From Pezizomycotina sp. ARF18 (taxonomy: Eukaryota > Ascomycota), in the NCBI GenBank assembly GCA_002224055.1, contig AZLU01000220.1, positions 1-64,000 on the forward strand: DNA of 64,000 nt, read 5' to 3'. Positions 35,644 to 47,900 of the stretch are shown piece after piece. The stretch's first letter is position 1; each line of letters begins with the position of its first letter. Made by a program: the position numbers and the translations under genes. The notes under the pieces were generated by a model. It did not search any database. It saw nothing but the letters and a program-made list of their open reading frames with translations, and had not been told where the DNA came from.

Positions 35644-35651
35644 TTCTAGAA
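35644..35651. promoter_or_regulatory. Heat-shock element (TTCtaGAA)
   Basis: A perfect TTCnnGAA unit about 220 bases upstream of the HSP30 start. This is the closest of the three heat-shock elements and the most likely to act in the core promoter. Confidence 0.7.
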
Positions 35652-35870
35652 GATCAATCGAGATGTCTATAAAAGAGCCTCGTTCTTGCTCGAAGATGGG
35701 GAATCGTCCTTTCAAACTTCATTCCATATCAACTTCACCTTCTGAGCAAGTTATCGCCAAGCCAAGCCAAAAAAAAAGCTCTTCAAAGCCTAACACTTTA
35801 AAAACAACACTTCACAATACTCCCACTAAACCACTTCAGTTCATACCCCCAATCTACATACAAGATCAAC

Positions 35871-36633
35871 ATGCCTTACAATGCAGCCCAAGATACGCTC
35901 GCCGCGCCGCCTTCGCTCCGTTCGGCGGCCTAGATGTCCTTAACGGACTCGTCTCTGCCTTCGACGAGAAGCCGACAGGTGCCCCGCCTCCACAACTTCG
36001 CGGCCCCATTTTGACGTCTACGAGACCAGGACTCGTACGTCCTCGAGGGTGAACTTCCCGAGTAAGCGACAAGAAGTCCATCAACCTCCAATTCACCGAC
36101 TCCCAAACCCTCTCCATCAAGGGCGTCATCGCCGTCCTCCCAGGACGAGGAGAAGGAAGAATATACTTCGCGGCAAAGTGAGAAGAAGGAGGCCGTCGAT
36201 ACCGAAATGTCCGACGATACCGCTGCTACCACTGCCACCCTAGATAACGAATCCCCGTTGAGGGCCTGGTCCGCAAGGGATCTCCCGCTCCTTCGTACCA
36301 CGCCACCGTAGAAGACGGTGAGGATGAAGATGATAACACGTCCGGCTTTGAAGTCGTCAACACTCCCAGGACAAACACTCCCGCCCCAGCTGTCCCGGGG
36401 CCCTGCTGCGGACGAGAAGCCCAAGGAGGAGAGTGCCCCTGCCCCTGCTAAGCGTTCCTGCGGTAACGGCCGGAAGTACTGGGTTACCGAACGCTCGCGC
36501 GGTGCTTTCCACCGCTCGTTCAACTTCTCCGGTCTTGTAGACCAGGATAATGTCAAGGCCCACTGGAGAACGGTCTCCTTACCATCGTTTCCCCAAGCGG
36601 AAGCCTTCCGTAACTCGTGTTCAAATCGAGTAA
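35871..36633 (+). CDS. HSP30: Small heat-shock protein, Hsp20/alpha-crystallin (HSP30 type)
   Basis: An ATP-independent holdase chaperone of the cytosol and cell periphery. The start ATG at 35871 (MPYNA..) leads into SPRYARRAAFAPFGGLDVLN and GLVSAFDEKPTGAPPPQL. The alpha-crystallin domain starts DVYE.QDSYVLEGELPE (near 36010), continues KKSINLQFTDSQTLSIKG (near 36075), and is interrupted by a long acidic, disordered insert (DEEKEEYTSRQSEKKEAVDT through DDNTSGFEVV), typical of filamentous-fungal HSP30. It resumes KYWVTERSRGAFHRSFNF, SGLVDQDNVKAHWRTV and ends PKRKPSVTRVQIE with TAA at 36631-36633. No intron is needed. Single-base frame breaks occur at about 35885, 36005, 36052, 36370, 36470, 36570 and 36590, most in short C or G runs. 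Heat-shock elements lie upstream, as expected for a heat-induced gene. Confidence 0.92.
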
Positions 36634-37276
36634 AAATAAATAATAATGCGCGTTCCTTATCTTGCATTTTCTGTTTGTTTTGCATAGACGTCTTTTGTAA
36701 CAATCATAGCATGTAAACGGAGGATTTCGGGTTTATTTTTGTCTGATCTCCGGAGATATCATCGTTAGTTTTTTTATTTTTTTTTAAAGATCGATCGTGT
36801 ATTATTAGACAATCGTACGTTACTATTTATTCAGAGTAATAAAGAATATTAATAATAATCAACTTGAATAGCGAAACAAATAGTGAACGAACAAAATAGT
36901 GCGATAATGCCGATGAATTCGTCATCGAGTGAAAAACAAAGTTCGTGAAACTCAGCAAAGTCCAACAGTGGTGTACATTCGGCTAACATCCGAGAAATAA
37001 ATTTGTGCGCTATATATTTTAGTATATATACCTAGATAACTAATGACGTGAAGTGTATATGACATCGTGAAACTAAGACCACTCTTTTATATTGTTGTTT
37101 ATGCCGATCATTCCGTCTTATAAAAATAAATTCCCATTTGAAAAAAGAGCCTCATTGTTTTGCTTATACAAACTTACTAAATGTTCACCAGTGGGTAACG
37201 TAAACTTCAGAAACCTACCGACTTATAACGCGACTTCTGACGGTAGAGATTGCAGATATATATCTAACAAGCAGCC
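36634..37276. other. Tandem spacer, HSP30 / nitrilase-family gene
   Basis: An AT-rich 643-base spacer holding the HSP30 3' UTR and the promoter of the downstream gene. No ORF of note. Confidence 0.5.
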
Positions 37277-39170
37277 ATGAAGCAAATCAAAGTCGCATTG
37301 ATTCAACTACATCCCAAAGTAAGCTGCAACCGGTACTTACCTATTGCTTCTTGACCTACTACTAACATAATAAAATTCCATTGCGCTTCGAAAATAGCCA
37401 CTGCAAGTGGAAAATAATTTCCAGAAGGCAAAGGGTTCATAGAACAGGCGGTACGTTCAAGCAAGGCGTCAGCAATTGGGAAGAGTGGTGGGGGTTTCCA
37501 CACCATCATAAATATCGCATCTTATTATACGAGTCAGAAGCTTCAGTTGCTTGGGATTCTTTTGGAGCTCTAGCCTAATTACATGGCTCCAAAACATTAT
37601 GCCGGTCCTGCCTGACCCAGATGCTACTTCGCCCTCTTTGCCTGATAGCATGCGATCAGGCTTCCTAATGACACGGTTCGGCTGTGGACTGACATCTGCA
37701 CAAACGAGAACCTTTAGGCACAAGCAGGCGCAGACCTTGCCGTTCTCCCGGAGTACTGCCTTACGAATTGGCTCCCCAAGGACCCCAAGTTCCTCGAAAC
37801 CGTCGAGGCGACGCACGAGGAATATCTCCGAAGTTCCGCGTAACTAACTTTGTTTTTCTCCTCGCATCTCGCAAGCTATCATAGCGGTTTAAAATCCGTA
37901 TACTTATACAGAGAGTTTTTGTAACAGGATTTAGCAAAATCAAATAACATCAATATCGTTCCGGGAACATAATAGAACATGCCACCTCGGTAGAACACGG
38001 CAGGTCGGTGTTGTATAATACAGCTTGCTTCATCGACCGACAGGGGAATATTGTAGGGAAATACACGAAGAAGAATCTATGGTTTGCGCACTTTATATGT
38101 CTCTACTAGCTAAGGACTTTAATAGAGGCGGTATACTAAGTCATATGCGCAATTCCAAGGGGTGCAATAGAGCGAGAACACCTAGAGCCTGGTCCCGAAG
38201 AACACAGTATCATTCAAACGGAGTTCGGGCCTATTGGTGCGGAAATCCAGTTTCTCGTTTTCAACTTCCTTCCATTATAAAACCTCGACGCCGCTAACAT
38301 GCAAGCATTTTAATCGAACACAAAATTCTTCAGGCCTGCTGATATGTTGGGACTTGGCCTGTAAATTTTACAACAGAACAAGACTACGTTTCTTCCAACC
38401 TTCGCACCCATATATATTAACGGTTATATGTCGCAGTTCCGGAAGCCTTCCGAATGCTCGTAGCCCAGGGAGCCAAACTCATTATAATACCAACTTTCTG
38501 GACGTTAAACGACTGCACTGAATACGGCCTGAAAATGAACCCGAAAGCGGAAGAGCTGTTCATGAACAGCACCGTCGTAACCAGGGCGTTTGAAAACGCT
38601 TGCGGTAAGCGTTCTAAAACTTTTGTTTTGCTCACCCCCAAAATCTCCCTTGATCCGGGAATACCTTGCTCTTTTGTTTCCTTGACTTGTTGGTTTAATT
38701 TTTCCAGATCAATATTTGTCAAAGTACATAAACGTGACAACAATATCCTAAGCTATTCTTATATACATATGTATACCTTTTCTCAAAAAAGCTAAACATG
38801 CGTATACGTATCAACAGGTATCATATTCGTAAACTCCGGCGGCCCGTCAGAGAAAGGTTACGCGGGCTGTTCGCAACTCACTGTACCATTTGCAGGACCG
38901 ATCGTAAAGGCGGATGGCGCCGCGGAGCAGATGAAGATCGGAACTATCGACTTGAATGTACTCGACGAAGTAAGCATATATCCGCTACATCTCAATCATA
39001 CGAAAGATAAAGCGAATTGGCCGATTGCCAGCGAGAAAGGTATAGATTCCATATATCGACTATGAACTTAACCTCTTTTGTTTTGATTCGTGCAGGCCGA
39101 AAAGGCATACTTAGTGAGAGCGGACATTGCCTCGGAGAAATGGGGATATTCGTGGGATTCAAAGCTGTAA
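37277..39170 (+). CDS. Carbon-nitrogen hydrolase (nitrilase superfamily)
   Basis: Hydrolyses a C-N bond in an amide or nitrile; the substrate is not deducible. The start ATG at 37277 gives MKQIKVALIQLHPK, then an intron donor GTAAGC. All three catalytic residues of the family can be seen: Glu in LAVLPEYCLTNWLPKDPKFL (GAG at 37751-37753), Lys in NIVGKYTKKNLW (near 38068), and Cys in GLLICWDLA (TGT at 38345-38347). Intron 38361-38436 (76 bases) joins CWDLA to FPEAFRMLVAQGAKLIIIP. The protein continues TFWTLNDCTEYGLKMNPKAE, ARAFENAC-like VVTRAFENACG, and, after another intron, GIIFVNSGGPSEKGYAGCSQ, AGPIVKADGAAEQMKIGTID, and ends SEKWGYSWDSKL with TAA at 39168-39170. The length and motif spacing fit the fungal amidase-like clade better than true nitrilases. 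The region 37560-37690 is hard to read and may contain an intron. Confidence 0.9.
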
Positions 39171-39982
39171 GAAAAGTAAATCAGCATATAAGATTAATGC
39201 TTGGATAAAATAAATATTCTGGATTCAACGGTATAGTTGCACTCGCACAAAACCTCACTAGCTCATTCCTTCCGTGATTGCACGTTAAAGTACAATACAC
39301 TAGTCTTTTTTTAAAAAAAAATTTTTTTACCGTAACTTTCAACCAGCCAGATCCATGCATAATAAGATTCCAGATTAAGTAGTATTAATTACCAAACCAC
39401 GGAAACTGAAGATAGCCAACTAGAAATCCTTATATTTGTGTTATTGAATGATAGGTACAGTGCGATATATTCTGCCTATAGATGAGGTCATCTCATGTCA
39501 ACTTGGGCATCGTGATATTAGGACGCCTTCCCATTGGACCCCTGATAAACTTCCTACACGATCAAGCTAGGAACCGTCGCATCTCGTGATATTTACGGAA
39601 AAGAAAGAGGTTGTTATATCAAAATGCATATGTCTGGACACTAAATTGTCGAATATATGCTTTCTTTTTCTTCTTGAAAGGTTTGCAGCTCTAGCAGCTA
39701 CACTTGCGACCGCAAGGACTTCGATAAGAAGGAAGCGGCAACGAGACGAGTTTTCTTTGATATTTGCTGGAATTATATATTTTGTTAATTCATTAATTCA
39801 CTCTGGCGACATCATTACTCTACAGACTGTTTTATAATTAGGTAAGGAGCATACATATATATGTATTTTAGTATGTATATAACAAGATAATAATATCGTT
39901 AGGAGCCGTTAATGATAGCTAGGAGATTGGAAAAAAAAAAGAAGAAAAAAGAAAAAATATGGTATTTTGGGATATTCGAAAC

Positions 39983-40024
<42 letters not shown>

Positions 40025-40865
40025 GAGCAGAAGAGATTTGGACAAAAAAGAATATCAAAACTTTTTATAGTTCCGAACACCAAGAGCAAAATAAGTATAA
40101 AGCGAAGAATACTAACTGACATAATAAAGAAAAGAAAAAACGTACAATCCGCGCGGACACAGAAGAGATGGGTGGATATCTTGAGAAAAAAAAAAAATAG
40201 AGAACCTGGAAAACGCCCTTGGAATGATAAGTTCAGGAAAAAGAAGATATGGAAGGAAGGAAATGAAACACAGGCCGCTCCAATTATTTACAGGGTTTGG
40301 ACCTTGATTATTATTGCAAACCGAAGAAAAAAGTTTTTGTAATATGAAAAGATTGATAATAAGATCATGATAGAATAACCATCTGCCCGTACATCCCACT
40401 CTCCCTTTTCTTTATCGTCTTTTTTCTTCCTCCGTTTTGAATTAATGGTGATTATTTGCCTCTGATGGAAAATAATTAGTTTGATTTTTTAGTTTTCGTC
40501 ATTTCAGGTGGTATCCGGAAAAGCGCGAGAATGAAAGCAACCATTGAAAAGAAAAGTAAGTAAAAAAAAGACCAATGCCAAGTGATCAAGCCCCATGGTA
40601 TCATGGTAAACTGCCTGTACTCCAAAGAAAAGAAAGATAATAATAATGAAAGTTTTAGACAAATGGACAAGGCAATCCAAAATGAAAACAAGAACAACAA
40701 GTCATAAGCAGAATTCGTGAGAGAGATGAGGGTTCTCTATGAAGGTATTGCCAGTCGTGTGAGGAAGAAAAATCAAGTCATTGTCTGATCATGATGGATA
40801 TCTTGCAATGAAGAAAAAAAAGAAAAAAAAAAAAGACCCATAAAATTAGAAACGGCAAAAAGATG
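39171..40865. other. Convergent spacer, hydrolase / KH protein
   Basis: An AT-rich spacer of 1.7 kb. It contains the longest homopolymer of the window, 40 T at 39984-40023, and a T7A9T7 block at 39306-39328. No gene was seen. Confidence 0.55.
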
Positions 40866-43800
40866 TTAACGCTGCCACAATGCGTAACTAATCACGTCTA
40901 AAAGGCACCAATGCGTTTTTCGTTGTTGAAACGGAATTCCAGGCTTTTTCTGGATCTGCGTCCTGTCGCACCGCACCGCCGTTAGCCCAGGAATCGCTCC
41001 GGCCGCCAGAAGTGCTTGGTCGCGATATAGGTTGCTCCCAAACACTTGAGCTCGAGGAATATGTTCCGCTGTCTCCAGAGTAGCGTTTTGAAAGCGAGAT
41101 GTGAAGAGTGTATCCAGTGACTTCGCTTCGAGGGCGGGTGCCGACTGCTCGACTGAAGGACGATGATCCAGCATCGTAATCCGAAGGAGCACCATCAGCG
41201 TAGATGGCATGTCGATCCCGGCCCTTACACTGGAAAAATTAGATGGCGCAAATACTCCCCGCGTAGATACTCTGGTAGCTCAGCTAGCATACGATCACGC
41301 TGTTCATCAGAAACACTAGACGGGCGAACTGGCTTGAAGTTTTCCCAAGCTGACTGTGGACCGAACGACGTCGTAGAATCGGACAATCTGCTTGATTGGA
41401 GGTTGTCCTTCGAGCTCTCGGATCTCATATCAAAAGTGTTGCCATCCGAAATGGATGGCAATAGCTTCGAATTGAAGAAAGGGAGTGAATCTTCAAATGA
41501 GTCCGAGTGGGGTCTTGATGGCGCTCCCCGAATTTCCGGAATTATACCGTATGACGAGAGATAGGACTTCAGATGTTCAATGGCGATGTCACGATAAGCT
41601 CGGTTGTCCCTAGTATACGTGAACTGAATAGCAATCACGTCCTTCGAATGGCTCTGGCTCTGACGTTTGGGTCGAGAGAGGATCTGCACTACGACACCGA
41701 ACTTCTCCCGTGTCGCATTGACGACCGATTTTTGGAAGTCAGGGTTTGTGATCGCCTCGTGGACCTTTTCTGAGGATTCGATTTCAATTATATGGTGTTC
41801 AGGAACGTGGGCCTGAGAAAAAAAATTAGTTGTAAGGTCATATACTGCGTAAGGAAGAACGTATTTTGTAGTTCTTTTTAATTTCATTGGTCTTTGACTT
41901 GGGGTGGCAGTACTCTGGCGGATAATTATGAACTTACCAGGAATGCATGCATGGCGTGGGGTACCTGCCACTCCGGACCGGTAATCGTCACAATGTCGCT
42001 TGCCATTTCGGTACTAGGGAATCTTATCTTGCAGGACCATCGCTTTTCGATCGATTGAATAACGTCACTCTGAGCAATCAGAATGCGGTGGAACAGGCGA
42101 GGGATCACCACTGTCTTCGACGTACTCGGCATCCTTTATAACGGCAAGAAAAGATGTGCATGTCAGAATAATTTCAGTTTGTTCCGTGAATTACCCATGA
42201 GAATAAGACCATCAGAAAAAAAAAAAAAAAAAACCGGAGGGAATACAGTAATAAAGATCTGAAACAAACTTACCGCCTGTTGCACCATGTTGTTAATTTC
42301 CTGCTTAACAAGTTCAAGATTGGCAGCATTCCGGGCGGGCGTTTTGCAGATGACGTTATCGACAACGGTCTCCTCCATGTCTTTTGAACCAGCCGCGTCT
42401 CGATCCATAGCGTTTGAAAACTTAACGAAGACCGAGTACTTCTTCATGATCCGCTGAATATGAGTACCTCCAATGCCAATAATACGCTTATGGTACCGGT
42501 CTGGAACATAGAAGGAGATTGAAGCGGGCAGTTCCTGCTCGACCAGTCCCAGGCCTAACTTCGTTGCCCCGTAATCTGAACCGAAAATGTCAATGTAGAA
42601 TCGTACTCGTTGAAGGCTCGAAAAGGATCTGAACATCTGCCTGACCCATAATCTTGTTGATTTTCCCATTCTTTTTACCACTAACGAATTCCTTGTGCTC
42701 GTTGGCTAGTTGCGCTTGACGCGATTTGGCATGGATTGTGCTGTAAACAAGGTTAGGTAAAGTCAAAAAAATAAGTTGAGAAGAAATGGGAATTTGAAGA
42801 GAATCTGTAGTTTTTTTTCTTCCTAATATTTTCACTCATACCTTAAAAAAGACTCGGATACGATCTTTAGCGCTGCCTTGACTGCATCGTCCGAACCAAG
42901 GAAGTCGAAAGACGACTTTGTGTAGACACTTCTACTCCACTTGCGGCCACAATATCCGAGATAAATGGTTGTATCTCTCGGGAGACGAGGGAACATTGAC
43001 GCCCAACCCGATTTCCGAACGGACGATCCAGCAGGCAGCATTGTAATATTGAGTCGCCTGGATTTATGGTAGTTTAGAATATGGGTAGGAAAGGTTATAA
43101 CTATTTGCGTGGGGGGACCTACATGATTGAGAATAGCCTTGACTGTACGCTCAAGGGGTAAAAACTTCTGTCGCCTGGACTCGCATTACTGCTCTTTCCA
43201 GCGCCCAAAGGCGGGAGTTGGACGAAAGATCCGTTCTCGGCCATAATCTTTTTAACAAGATCGAGCTTTCTTGGATGATGAAATCTAATTTCTGCATAGG
43301 AACAGAAACTTCCTTGACGTACACTTCGAGGTTGAGGACCAGCTCATTGATTAATTGTATTGCCTTCTGAATCTGCTCCTGCCTTCCACTAATGAAGATG
43401 AGATCAGGGTGACGCTTCGAGGCATGCGTAGGCTTGTAACCAAGCAATCTGGGAAAGGGGAAGGTAGGTAGATGTTGGTTTGAGTGACCGCCTCGATGTG
43501 TTGAAGATTGCGGCGCATGCGACCACAACATCAAATTTTGGAGCGAAAGCTCTAGAAAAATCGAATCAACATAGAGGCCGAGCTTTTGCATTTGCACGTT
43601 ATTGTTAGCCACTGAAAACTGTCGGTAATGAATGGGAATATTCAACTCTTGCCAAATGTGTAGGCAAAGAACTAGATGGATTTGATTGGGGTAATTTTTT
43701 TTTTTTTCTATCTTTCAATATTCTTGCATTTTTTAATTTTAAGCGCAGCACGTGCTGAAAGCTTTCCTTCTCTCGGAAATTAGAAAGAAGCGATGGAGAC

Positions 43801-44995
43801 AACGATGGCATCGCGGATAGTGCCTTACATTTCATCAATCATCACGAGGACTCGGGTTTTCGCGAAATCCACACTCTCGGGGTCGCCAAAAATCATAATC
43901 TTGAGCCGCGTGTCTTGGCTTGTGTCGCTGCCGTTGAGCGGGACGGCAGGGACTCCTTTGGTTGGTTCGTGATGCACAACAAAGATATCCACCCACAATA
44001 CGTTGCAATAGTCTCCAATCTCTGTGCCGTGTCAGGTAGGAACACATCATCTTCGCCAATCACTTGATCGAAGTCGATGTCGACCGTAGCACATTTCTAA
44101 AAATCCGCAAGTATTATTAGCCGACTGCATATAAACAATCCGAAACTGAAAAACCCCCCCCAAAAGAAAAAAAAAAAAAAAAAAAAGTACAACTTGCTAT
44201 CTTTCTTTTATTTTTTCCTCTCTTCATTATTTTTTCTTTCTTTCTTTTTTCTTCTTCCTTTTCCGGATTATCTAATGTCTCGGAGCAAAGTTGTGTATAG
44301 GGAATAACAGATAAACAAGGCAATCCAGAGAGATTTTCAAAATGATAAAGGTCAAGATTCGCGTGTAGGGATAGACCTTGAATAGAAAAGATAGAGCGGG
44401 AATTGTAACAAGGGAATGATAGGCTCTACAACCATTTTGACAGGTGTGCGGTCAAAGATGATGCCTCGACCTCGTAAGACTGCATCCGGTTCTCCATACA
44501 AGAATACCGTGGTAACTGGACCTTTCTTAGGGTTGGCCGACGACGGCATTGGATCTGCCACGTGCACTTCAGCTTTGACATTTAGAGCCGACGAATCGCT
44601 GATCGAGTTGCACACATCCTTAAGGTTTTCGATCGTTTGTTGATGTATCGGAAGCTTGTGAACTGGCAATGGTGTGGGGGATGAAACAGCGGATTGCGGG
44701 TGGAGCCATCTCCCCTTCGCACCACTTGTGGAGAACGCAATATTCTTCTCAGGTCCAACAAGGGTCGGAGATGGTATCGAGAAAGAATAAGTAAGAGAAT
44801 CGACAGCATTCCTTCCGTGACTAAGATCGACTGGCCGCATAATTGGATTTGAAGATGGGGCTGTGACTGTGACTGTAACAATTGCGGGTGAGGTTGCTGC
44901 TGCTGCTGCAGTTGGTGCTGCGAAAACACTCCATTTGCACCCGGAAGTCGCGAATACTGGTCGTAGCGGTGGCCCATATTGGAAGGGCGGTCCAT
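40866..44995 (-). CDS. Multi-KH-domain RNA-binding protein
   Basis: A large cytoplasmic-type RNA-binding protein with several K-homology domains. The start is ATG at 44995 (MDRPSNMGHRYDQYSRLPGA), followed by a Gln-rich stretch (QLQQQQQPHPQLLQSQSQPH). KH-like segments, in order, are NLKDVCNSISDSSALNVKAE (near 44620), a FLPDTAQRLETIATYCG segment (near 44050), HASKRHPDLIFISGRQEQIQ (near 43410), EFVSGKKNGKINKIMGQADV (near 42680), YHKRIIGIGGTHIQRIMKKY with an intact GxxG loop (near 42480), and RILIAQSDVIQSIEKRWSCK with a degenerate loop (near 42080). The C terminus reads FKPVRPSSVSDEQRDRMLAE, then a last exon DMPSTLMVLLRITMLDHRPS ending ISYALWQR at 40866. Introns include one near 42275-42170 with a sense-strand T17 run. 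The general plan resembles conserved filamentous-fungal KH proteins and not the longer Scp160/vigilin. The target RNAs are unknown. Confidence 0.9.
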
Positions 44996-47900
44996 TTGAA
45001 ATTAATCTACTTGGTGACTTCCTCGGGTATCGTTCGTAGACCGCTTATTACAAGGGAAGAACGAGGTATCGCGAGCGTGTGGTTTAATTCCTTGAGCTAT
45101 ATAAACATCAATAAGCATGTTGATATCCAGGAATCATTGGATCAATAATCAAGATATCAAGGAGGGTTTGTGCAGTCAGTATCTTCGGGTTCGCAAGGGA
45201 AAAACAAAGGATGGAATGAAAAATTTAGTAAAAGATCAAAGAACAAGGTTACAGAACGAAAAAAAAAAAAAAAAAAAAAAAATTGTAAGTAGCAATGCTG
45301 AACAATAATATATAGTTTAGAATGAAGGAAGTGGTTTGTTAAGCTGTTCAAAAAAATGGTTCGATGACTTCAAAAACACAAAACTGACCGGAAATGATTA
45401 TCGCAATCCAATGTTTGCTTCTCTGTCCCTCTAACAGATTATTATTAGTTATTGTGATTATCCTTTTTTCTCTCTTTTTTAGTGCTGAGGACGGTCCTTG
45501 CGAGACTTATGCTCTATTGGTGTTTTTTTTTTTTTTGAGAAAAAAGAGTAGATTGGGTTTTTCCTTGGTTTGAGGCGAAGAATAGGAAGAAGAACAAGAG
45601 AGGAATGAGGAAGATTGAAAGAAAGAAAATTTTCCCCTCTCGTGAAGTCTTTTTTCTCTTTATCTTTTTCTCCCTCTTTTTTTTTTTTTTTTTTTTTTTT
45701 CAACGGGGTTCTGGACCTTGTGGATAGCAATCAATCTAAAAGCGAAAAAAAAAAAAAAAAACGCCGAAACTTCTCTTTCCCTCTCTTTTAATTTTTTTCC
45801 TTTTTTTCTTTTTTCCTTTCAAGTGAAAAGGGTCGCTGCTGTTTCTTGTCCTCTTAAAAAGAAAGGAAGACAGACAAGAGACAGCGATAGGCAAGGAATA
45901 ATAAGACTGGAAGGGAAAATATAGGAAGGAAGGGAGAAGGGAATAAAAAAAGCAATAATTATTTGAATGATTGCTGTACAAATATAAGGTAAAATAATAA
46001 TAAAATAATAAGGAAAAGTCTAAAATAATTATCTTCCTTTTTTTTTTTTTGGGAACAGCGACTAGAAGGAGAGAGCGAGCGGGTACCGGCTTGGCAAAAG
46101 ATGGCCGATTCCGCGCACTAGGAACTCGTGGCTGTTCAGCCAAACAGAAGAATGGGAAGTGGTAAAAAAAAAAAAAAATGAAATAATAATAATAATAATA
46201 AAATAAAATAACAATAATAAATAACAATAATAATAAATAAATATAGATATTAAAGGTGTTACATACGAAAAAGAGCGAGGGAAAATGAAACAAGTTTGTA
46301 CCAGGGTGCAGCTTGAAAACATCAGAGGCCGAAGAAAAAAATACGTATAAGTAGTATATTTCTAAGTACGATGAGCCTCTTATGAGGAAGATGAAAAGGA
46401 AAATTGGGTTCCAAAAAAAAAAAAAAAAAAAAAAAAAAGGAATGGCATTATCGGTAATAAGTATATAGAGAGCTTTTGAGAATTTTTTTCCCTTTACTTC
46501 TATATCATTATCTCGTAGCGCTTGGAGAAAGTAAGGATAAACCAAAGCAACAACCTCGAACGATTGTTTTGTTTCCTTTCTTTTTCCCTCGACGGGGCTC
46601 GAAGAGCTCCGGGTACGATATTATTGCCGCAGCATGGATATTCAAACGTGAAAGAAGCAAGAGAAGCGAGAAAGCCGTGCGAAGGGTGCATGACATTTGA
46701 TCTTCGCGGAGAGGGTAGAAAAAAAAGATTTCGGGATAAGATTGAAGTGGGAAAACTCTTCGATCTCGAGGAAGTAGGAGAGAATACAGATCACATACCT
46801 AAATGGAGGCTACTCGAGATGGAGAACCGGGAAAGACTGGCCAGCTGGGATTGATCAAAGAGTTATACAGAGCACAAAGACGCTGCCGAGACTGAAGCTC
46901 TCGTCTGCTTTGTGATCCTTCGCTGTTAGAAAACAAGAAGCAAGAAAAGCAAAGTCGGAAAGGAAAAAATTGTGGTCACGTTGACCGAACCGGAATTTGG
47001 TATCTTTGTGAGCGTAGCGTAAGAGAGCGAAAAGAGCAATGACGATGGATCTGATTAAAAAGGGAAAAAAATTATGAAAGCGGTTTATAAATTTACTTGG
47101 GTCAATTCAAGATTTGAGAGAGGGAAAAAAGTTTAAAACAGAATAGAGACCTTTTTTTCTTCTCTTTGGCAGGATAAAACTATAAAACCAAAGGGAAAAA
47201 AGGGTACAATCAATATAAGGGTATTACTACTATTATTATATAAACTGGGCCTCTTCTCGGTGAAATGGGGAAAGGAAACACCAAGTAGAAAACAAGAATA
47301 CTCGTGGGTTTAAAGGAAATGGCCACCAGATATATTCGGTAGCCCAAAGAACAGAAAACCCTTGGAGGGGGGGGGGAAAGAAAAGAAAGGAATGGAAAGA
47401 AAAAGCACGGGTAGAAGAAGAGAGAAAGCGAGAAAAAAAGGACTTACAAAACAGAAGTACCCCAGAACCTGACCAGGAGAGAAGTACTAGTAGTGTATGC
47501 GTTTGGCAATAATAATAATGGTTTCCATAAAAGAAAAATAATTCAATGGAAGGAAGGGAACGGAAGTCCCTTGGTGGTGGATATATCCGTCAACTTTTCC
47601 TTTCAAGAACCTCTTTTTTCTTCTACTTAAAGAGGCGATCGAAAGATTTGATGATGTTATTGGTTCTTAGGGAGGAACGGAAAAAAAAAAAAAAAGGCAG
47701 AGTGGTCTAGCGTTGGACCCGTCCAATTGCTCTGTTTCTGTGTCTGTATAATTCTCAGCCCAGCACTTGCAAGGAAAGAAGCGGGGAAAGTTGCCGACAG
47801 ACAGGAATAAAAAGGCTAGGAAGGAAGAAGAAAAGGAAAAAGGAAAGGAAGAAAAAAAAAAAAAAAAAAAAGACGTGCGGGTGCAAGGCCAGTTGCGGTT

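Larger units (their letters stand above)
32395..35870. other. Pyrimidine-rich desert and HSP30 upstream region
   Basis: The plus strand is C/T-rich, with a TTCC/TTTC microsatellite at about 33713-33762 and T runs at 33900-33923 and 34065-34077. No gene was seen. The last 550 bases carry heat-shock elements, listed separately. Confidence 0.55.

Noticed and set aside
35930-36703. Long minus-strand ORF of 257 codons
   Set aside because: It is the complement of HSP30, whose alpha-crystallin motifs are on the plus strand.
45736-46545. 269-codon minus-strand ORF rich in Phe and Tyr
   Set aside because: It is a translation of homopolymers and AAT repeats with no domain. It resembles a membrane protein only because of T-rich codons.
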